NCBI GenBank assembly: GCA_015068545.1
Contig: SVKH01000101.1
Location: 1-5,474, forward strand
DNA from: Oscillospiraceae bacterium
GTDB lineage: Bacteria; Bacillota; Clostridia; UBA1381
Length of the DNA: 5,474 nt
Direction: 5' to 3'
Shown piece by piece: positions 1 through 3,217 of the stretch (its first letter is position 1; every line of letters starts with the position of its first letter). Made by a program: the position numbers and the translations under genes. The notes beneath the pieces were generated by a model that had not been told where the DNA came from, ran no database searches, and saw only the letters and a list, made by a program, of their open reading frames with translations.

Positions 1-18
1 CTGGCAGGCCAATAAAAA

Positions 19-89
19 ACGCACTTGTGCGTAGCCGGTAGAGTGTAGGGCTATGCCCGAAAATGAAATACCACCCGCTATGCGGGTGG
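19..89 (+). other. Cluster of three short hairpins; possible structured RNA or mobile-element end
   Basis: Three hairpins follow each other closely. ACGCAC/GTGCGT pairs at 19-24 with 27-32. GGGC/GCCC pairs at 48-51 with 55-58 around loop TAT. CCACCCGC/GCGGGTGG pairs at 71-78 with 82-89, also around loop TAT. The second and third hairpins share the apex GCTATGC, and an A-rich single-stranded spacer (59-70) separates them. Such compact hairpins with a common apex resemble the ends of IS200/IS605-type elements or the 3' end of a small structured RNA. No transposase is visible and the left side is cut off, so the identity is inference. No upstream gene end can be seen in the first 52 bases. Confidence 0.35.
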
Positions 90-102
90 ATTTTTATTTT
101 TT
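71..102 (+). terminator. Intrinsic terminator upstream of nagA
   Basis: A perfect 8-bp stem (CCACCCGC with GCGGGTGG, loop TAT) is followed on the + strand by A and then TTTTTATTTTTT. This is a textbook rho-independent terminator for whatever transcript enters from the left. On the - strand the stem is followed by a weaker T-rich tract, so some bidirectional activity is possible. Because the hairpin lies upstream of the nagA ribosome binding site, it separates nagA from the preceding unit and argues against translation starting at the ATG at 53. Confidence 0.75.
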
Positions 103-169
103 GTATAATGCACAAAAAGTTTTATACTATTTACAAAAATCGTTGCCTTTTGAAAAATTGTGTGATAAT
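101..169 (+). promoter_or_regulatory. Candidate promoter region for the nagA operon
   Basis: Two weak sigma-A arrangements are visible between the terminator and the nagA ribosome binding site. One is TTGTAT (101-106), 16-nt spacer, TATACT (123-128). The other is TTGCCT (143-148), 15-nt spacer, GATAAT (164-169), with TG at 161-162 as in extended -10 promoters. A perfect TATAAT at 104-109 has no fitting -35 box because the terminator stem occupies that place. A promoter is expected here since a terminator precedes the operon, but the sequence does not decide which is used. I saw no clear palindromic operator of the NagR/DasR GntR type. Confidence 0.4.
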
Positions 170-193
170 ATCAAAAAAAGTGGAATTATCCGC

Positions 194-201
194 AAAAGGA
201 G
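194..201 (+). promoter_or_regulatory. Ribosome binding site that fixes the nagA start
   Basis: AAAAGGAG lies 4 nt before the ATG at 206 and 10 nt before the in-frame ATG at 212. The open frame extends upstream to an ATG at 53, but that codon sits inside a hairpin, lacks a Shine-Dalgarno sequence, and the extension runs through the terminator at 71-102. The true start is therefore 206 or 212. The spacing and the usual N-terminus of the family favour 212 slightly. Confidence 0.8.
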
Positions 202-211
202 TGATATGTAT

Positions 212-1354
212 ATGAAGTGTATTATAAACGGAAAGGTAGTCTTAAAAGACGCTGTAAAGGAAGGCATGGCGATAATTTTTGGCGACAAAATCGAAAAAAT
301 CGCAGGTCTTGATGAAGTAAATATTTCGGATTATGAAGTGATTGATGCGGAAGGCAAGTATGTTTTGCCGGGACTAGTGGATATGCACATCCACGGCTAC
401 CTTGGTGCAGACGTTTCGGACGGGGATGCTGATGGAGTTAAAACCATGGCAGATGGTATCATCAAAAACGGTGTTACTGCTTGGTGTCCTACTACTATGA
501 CTGTATCCAAAGCAGAAATCGAAGCTGCATTTGATGCTGTAAGAAGCGTAAAAAACAGCGGTGAATACTATGGCGCGAGAATTTTGGGAGTTAACAGCGA
601 AGGCCCATTTATCAATGCTGCGAAAAAGGGTGCTCAGGCAGAGGAACATATTCTTCGCCCGGATGCAGACTTTATCAAAAAGCATTCCGATATAGTAAAG
701 CTGTTTACTGTCGCTCCTGAAGTGGACGGCGCATTAGACTGTATAGAGAAGGTTAAAAAGGAGACAAAGGTTCTTATCTCCATGGGACATACCGATGCTT
801 CCTATGATGAAGCAGTGGCAGGTATCGAAAAGGGTGTGGGACATACCACTCACCTGTTTAATGCTATGACTGCACTCTCGCACAGAAGCCCGGGTGTTGT
901 AGGAGCAGCTCTTGCGGGAGATGTAAGTACAGAGCTTATCGCAGATACCTTCCATGTAAACAAAGGCCTTTTCGGACTTATTGCAAAGATAAAAGAGGAC
1001 AAGCTGTGCCTTATCACAGACTGTATCAGAGCCGGTGGTATGCCGGACGGAGATTATACACTTGGCGGTCAGCCGGTGCATAAAGAGGGCATCAAGTGCC
1101 TCATGCCGGACGGGACTATCGCAGGCAGCGTACTTAAGCTTAATGAGGCTGTGAGAAACCTTTACGAAAATTCTCAACTTGAGGTATATGAGGCAGTAAA
1201 CTGTGCTTCGCTTTATCCTGCAGTTGCGTTGGGTGAGGATAAGGAAATTGGCTCACTTGAAGCCGGAAAACGTGCGGATATCGTTATTGCAGACGACAAA
1301 TTTAATGTAGGAATGACAATTCTTGCAGGCGAAATAAGATATAAAGGAGAATAA
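212..1354 (+). CDS. nagA: N-acetylglucosamine-6-phosphate deacetylase
   Basis: This cytoplasmic amidohydrolase converts GlcNAc-6-phosphate to glucosamine-6-phosphate and acetate, the committed step of amino-sugar and wall-sugar salvage. From the ATG at 212 it has 380 residues (382 from 206), matching the 382 of E. coli NagA. A small N-terminal beta segment leads into the metal-dependent TIM barrel. The PGLVDMHIHG motif carries H59 and H61. Metal-ligand Glu is E130 in NSEGPFIN. Metal-site histidines are H193 in SMGHTDAS and H214 in HTTHLFNAM. The catalytic Asp is D270 in LITDCIRAGG. The ending ADIVIADDKFNV is the normal C-terminal strand of amidohydrolases. All key residues are present, so the enzyme should be active. 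The gene sits 2 nt before the ROK-like gene, so the two are almost certainly cotranscribed. Only the choice between the two neighbouring start codons is uncertain. Confidence 0.95.
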   Translation: MKCIINGKVVLKDAVKEGMAIIFGDKIEKIAGLDEVNISDYEVIDAEGKYVLPGLVDMHIHGYLGADVSDGDADGVKTMADGIIKNGVTAWCPTTMTVSKAEIEAAFDAVRSVKNSGEYYGARILGVNSEGPFINAAKKGAQAEEHILRPDADFIKKHSDIVKLFTVAPEVDGALDCIEKVKKETKVLISMGHTDASYDEAVAGIEKGVGHTTHLFNAMTALSHRSPGVVGAALAGDVSTELIADTFHVNKGLFGLIAKIKEDKLCLITDCIRAGGMPDGDYTLGGQPVHKEGIKCLMPDGTIAGSVLKLNEAVRNLYENSQLEVYEAVNCASLYPAVALGEDKEIGSLEAGKRADIVIADDKFNVGMTILAGEIRYKGE

Positions 1355-1356
1355 TT

Positions 1357-2727
1357 ATGATTTTAGCTAAACTTGAACCTGAATTTATGCCTATGGTCAA
1401 AGTTATCAATGACTTTAAGGCGGCGGTAGCAAATGCAGATTCACAGGAAGTTGTAATTTGTGTAGAGAGAAATAACTCACTTACTGCAGTTTACAAAATG
1501 GATGTGTATAAAGACGGAAGCGGTCACGACGAAGAAAACTACCGCATTGTAGAAAGACTAATAAAGACTCTTCTTTGGGCAAAGGGCGGATACAAGGTAT
1601 ATATCGCAGGCTCAAAGGTGATTTATGACAGAATTGCCGATGATTACAGAATCGGCGGAGCAAGAGAATTTGACTTCAACTTTATGGCAAGAGTTTACGA
1701 AAAGCCTTTTGAAGTAATCTATGTAGAAAATGTCGCAGATGCTCCAAAGGAAAATGACGTTTCTTCTCCGGTAGGTCGTCACCTTGACGGCTGCAGAATC
1801 GGATTTGATGCCGGCGGAAGTGACAGAAAGGTTTCTGCCGTTGTTGACGGTGAAACTGTGTACTCAGAGGAAGTTGTTTGGTTCCCTAAGCTTCAGAGCG
1901 ATCCTAAGTACCACTACGAAGGCATCTTAAACGCAATGAAGACGGCAGCTTCTCATATGCCAAGAGTTGATGCTATCGGTGTTTCATCAGCCGGTGTTTA
2001 TATTGATAACAAGATAATGGTTGCTTCACTATTCCTTAAGGTTTCCGATGAGGACTTTGAAAAGCACGTTAAGAATATGTATCTTGATGTTGCTAAGGAA
2101 ATTGGCGATGTTCCGGTAGAGGTTGCAAATGACGGTGATGTTACAGCGCTGGCAGGCGCAATGAGTCTTGAGGATAATAACGTACTTGGTGTGGCTATGG
2201 GTACTTCCGAAGCAGCAGGATATGTTGATAAGGACGGAAATATCACAGGATGGCTAAATGAGCTTGCATTCGTTCCGGTTGACTTTAATAAGGATGCTAT
2301 GGTAGACGAGTGGAGTGGCGACTACGGATGTGGCGTTAAGTACTTCTCTCAGGATGCAGTAATTAAACTTGCTCCAAAGGCAGGTATCGAGCTTGACGAA
2401 AGTCTTTCTCCTGCAGAAAAGCTTAAGGTTGTTCAAGGCCTTATGGAAGAAGGAGATAGCAGAGCTGCTGATATTTACGAAACTATGGGTACATACTTCG
2501 GCTACACTATCGCATACTACTCAATGTTCTACGATATCAAGCACGTTTTGATTATGGGCAGAGTAACCAGCGGTAAGGGTGGTTCTATCCTTCTTGATAA
2601 GGCAAATGAGGTAATCGGCGCAGAATTCCCAGAACTTGCTAAAAAGGTTCAGCTTCATATTCCTGATGAAAAAGCAAGAAGAGTAGGTCAGTCTGTTGCA
2701 GCAGCAAGCCTTCCGAAAATTAAATAA
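1357..2727 (+). CDS. ROK/ASKHA-family sugar-kinase-like protein with N-terminal extension
   Basis: The protein has 456 residues, against about 300 for a typical ROK kinase. The ATG follows AAAGGAG (1343-1349) by 7 nt and the nagA stop by 2 nt. Residues 1-145 form an alpha/beta-looking region I cannot assign. The kinase-like part starts with phosphate-1 motif GFDAGGSD (D151). It continues with VANDGDVTALAGA, where D259 is the expected catalytic base, and AMGTSEAAGYVD (G282-T283), resembling the phosphate-2 loop. VLIMGRVTSG near G401 fits the C-terminal adenosine segment. The usual ExGH motif and the CxCGxxGCxE zinc site are not intact: only a GCG (C325) remains in the matching place, and an NEL stands near the ExGH position. 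Coupling to nagA suggests phosphorylation of GlcNAc or another amino sugar, but substrate and activity are inference. Cytoplasmic, with no signal peptide. Confidence 0.8.
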   Translation: MILAKLEPEFMPMVKVINDFKAAVANADSQEVVICVERNNSLTAVYKMDVYKDGSGHDEENYRIVERLIKTLLWAKGGYKVYIAGSKVIYDRIADDYRIGGAREFDFNFMARVYEKPFEVIYVENVADAPKENDVSSPVGRHLDGCRIGFDAGGSDRKVSAVVDGETVYSEEVVWFPKLQSDPKYHYEGILNAMKTAASHMPRVDAIGVSSAGVYIDNKIMVASLFLKVSDEDFEKHVKNMYLDVAKEIGDVPVEVANDGDVTALAGAMSLEDNNVLGVAMGTSEAAGYVDKDGNITGWLNELAFVPVDFNKDAMVDEWSGDYGCGVKYFSQDAVIKLAPKAGIELDESLSPAEKLKVVQGLMEEGDSRAADIYETMGTYFGYTIAYYSMFYDIKHVLIMGRVTSGKGGSILLDKANEVIGAEFPELAKKVQLHIPDEKARRVGQSVAAASLPKIK

Positions 2728-2742
2728 TTTCAGAACTTATAT

Positions 2743-2783
2743 AGGGTGGATTTTGGGTAAAATCCACCCTGTTATTTCTTTAT
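2743..2783 (+). terminator. Terminator of the nagA-ROK operon
   Basis: AGGGTGGATTTT (2743-2754) pairs perfectly over 12 bp with AAAATCCACCCT (2759-2770) around loop GGGT, followed by the T-rich GTTATTTCTTTAT. It begins 15 nt after the ROK-like stop codon. The A/T part of the stem also gives the - strand a T-rich arm, so the element may work in both directions, although no - strand gene is present. Confidence 0.85.
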
Positions 2784-2808
2784 AGGAAACTGCGTTCCCA
2801 TAAAGAAA
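2775..2808. repeat. Inverted repeat overlapping the operon terminator tail
   Basis: TTTCTTTAT (2775-2783) pairs with ATAAAGAAA (2800-2808). After an A/C mismatch, GGAA (2785-2788) pairs with TTCC (2795-2798), leaving loop ACTGCG. The left arm is also the T tract of the preceding terminator, so the two structures compete in RNA. The + side is followed by an A-rich rather than T-rich stretch, so it is not a normal + strand terminator. It may be part of a dispersed intergenic palindrome. Confidence 0.6.
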
Positions 2809-2820
2809 AAATAATTATAC

Positions 2821-2873
2821 TGCCGTGCAATTTTTTTTGAAAAGCTTTAGCTTTTCAAAAAATGCACATGGCA
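2821..2873. repeat. Long imperfect intergenic hairpin
   Basis: The core is a perfect 14-bp inverted repeat, TTTTTTGAAAAGCT (2833-2846) with AGCTTTTCAAAAAA (2849-2862), separated by only TT. Outside it, GTGCA (2825-2829) pairs with TGCAC (2863-2867) and TGCC (2821-2824) with GGCA (2870-2873), with small bulges. Read on the - strand, the hairpin is followed by a T-rich tract (complement of 2803-2816), so it could end a leftward transcript. No leftward gene is present, which favours a repetitive palindromic element. Confidence 0.65.
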
Positions 2874-2874
2874 T

Positions 2875-2945
2875 AAGAAAAGCAAAATTGCTTCGACCTT
2901 CCGCCGTAGGCGGTGCAGCGAAGCTGCTTTTCTTGTGAGTTTTTT
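2875..2945 (+). repeat. Bulged three-stage hairpin with T tail; repeat or secondary terminator
   Basis: Three nested stems are visible. AAGAAAAGCA (2875-2884) pairs with TGCTTTTCTT (2925-2934), GCTTCG (2890-2895) with CGAAGC (2919-2924), and CCGCC (2901-2905) with GGCGG (2909-2913), with AAATT as a bulge and a 5x5 internal loop. Five bases after the stem there is a run of six T (2940-2945), so it might terminate + strand transcripts that pass the first terminator. The GC-rich tip within AT-rich DNA and the location directly beside another large palindrome look like a dispersed intergenic repeat. The GAAAAGC/GCTTTTC arms recur in the hairpin at 2821-2873. Confidence 0.6.
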
Positions 2946-2948
2946 CTT

Positions 2949-2983
2949 AGCGCAATGGATGGATGTCTTTTGCGGTGCTTTTT
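2949..2983 (+). other. Weak hairpin followed by T run
   Basis: AGC and GCAA (2949-2955) can pair with TTGC (2970-2973) and GCT (2977-2979), with a GGT bulge and a 14-nt loop, followed by TTTT. The stem is short and interrupted, so it is at best a weak terminator. The rest of 2984-3049 is AT-rich, including the palindrome AAAAATTTTT, and holds nothing I can identify beyond possible upstream-element DNA for the promoter at 3050. Confidence 0.25.
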
Positions 2984-3049
2984 ATATAAAAATTTTTACA
3001 AAAGTTAGTGTCTCTTTTTAGATAAAAGCTTCAAATTTATTACCATATA

Positions 3050-3078
3050 TTGACTTATTTATTACGAAGCAGTATAAT
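3050..3078 (+). promoter_or_regulatory. Sigma-A promoter of the surface-protein gene
   Basis: TTGACT (3050-3055) and a perfect TATAAT (3073-3078) are separated by the ideal 17 nt. The upstream DNA is AT-rich, as in an UP element. Transcription should begin near 3085, giving an untranslated leader of roughly 130 nt before the ATG at 3218. This is the strongest promoter visible in the window and it points only at the VWA surface-protein gene. Confidence 0.85.
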
Positions 3079-3089
3079 AAAATGGAATG

Positions 3090-3128
3090 TAGTATTCATA
3101 CTATGTACAAAGCTCATCATAGTATGAA
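3090..3128 (+). promoter_or_regulatory. Inverted repeat with three alternative arms at the transcript start
   Basis: TTCATACTATG (3095-3105) and CATAGTATGAA (3118-3128) form a perfect 11-bp inverted repeat with a 12-nt loop. The first arm is also part of a smaller palindrome, TAGTATTCATACTA (3090-3103). TAGTAT at 3090-3095, ATACTA at 3098-3103 and TAGTAT at 3120-3125 are therefore alternative partners. It lies immediately downstream of the -10 box, at about +5 to +44. It could act as an operator for a dimeric regulator or as a 5' mRNA hairpin that affects stability or folding. No known riboswitch class was recognised. Confidence 0.6.
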
Positions 3129-3146
3129 ATGAATAGACGTGAAACT

Positions 3147-3156
3147 AAAGGAGGTG
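3147..3156 (+). promoter_or_regulatory. Full-length Shine-Dalgarno sequence without a properly placed start codon
   Basis: AAAGGAGGTG is a complete match to the 16S rRNA anti-Shine-Dalgarno. No ATG, GTG or TTG lies at normal distance downstream. The nearest ATG is at 3178, 21 nt away. The actual gene uses a weaker AAAGGA at 3203-3208. This could be a ribosome standby or stalling site, or part of a leader control device. Confidence 0.5.
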
Positions 3157-3177
3157 CCGGAGACTTTTATAAACCTG

Positions 3178-3201
3178 ATGAGCAAAAAAGGAAACAATTA
3201 G
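3178..3201 (+). CDS. Possible 7-codon leader mini-ORF
   Basis: ATG at 3178 opens a frame encoding MSKKGNN and a TAG stop that lies directly before the ribosome binding site (3203-3208) of the downstream gene. The strong Shine-Dalgarno at 3147-3156 is too far away for ordinary initiation unless the RNA between them folds, and I see no convincing stem there. It contains no run of one amino acid as in attenuator peptides. It could be chance. It is recorded because of its position between the two ribosome binding sites. Confidence 0.15.
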   Translation: MSKKGNN

Positions 3202-3217
3202 GAAAGGACGAACAAAA

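Noticed and set aside
374..1177. Open frames on the - strand across nagA
   Set aside because: They are antisense to a clear, complete NagA frame, have no ribosome binding site in context and encode no recognisable domain.
1481..2551. Short frames on both strands inside the ROK-like gene
   Set aside because: All are about 60-80 codons, overlap an unmistakable gene and read as low-quality shadow translations.
84..2754. Identical 11-mer GGGTGGATTTT at 84-94 and 2744-2754 flanking the nagA-ROK operon
   Set aside because: Both copies are parts of terminator hairpins with T-rich tails, where similar sequence arises readily; there is no longer flanking identity to suggest a mobile cassette.
2955..3008. 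17-codon frame starting ATGGATGGATG
   Set aside because: No ribosome binding site precedes it, the composition is AT-rich intergenic, and it overlaps a hairpin.
3175..3195. Hammerhead-ribozyme-like core, CTGATGAG followed by GGAAAC
   Set aside because: The segment between the two motifs is mostly A and cannot form stem II, and no matching stem I or III is present, so the resemblance is coincidental.
3085..3217. c-di-GMP or other known riboswitch in the surface-gene leader
   Set aside because: Leaders of adhesin genes in Clostridia often carry one, but I found none of the conserved core segments of the type I or II c-di-GMP classes or other classes I can recall.
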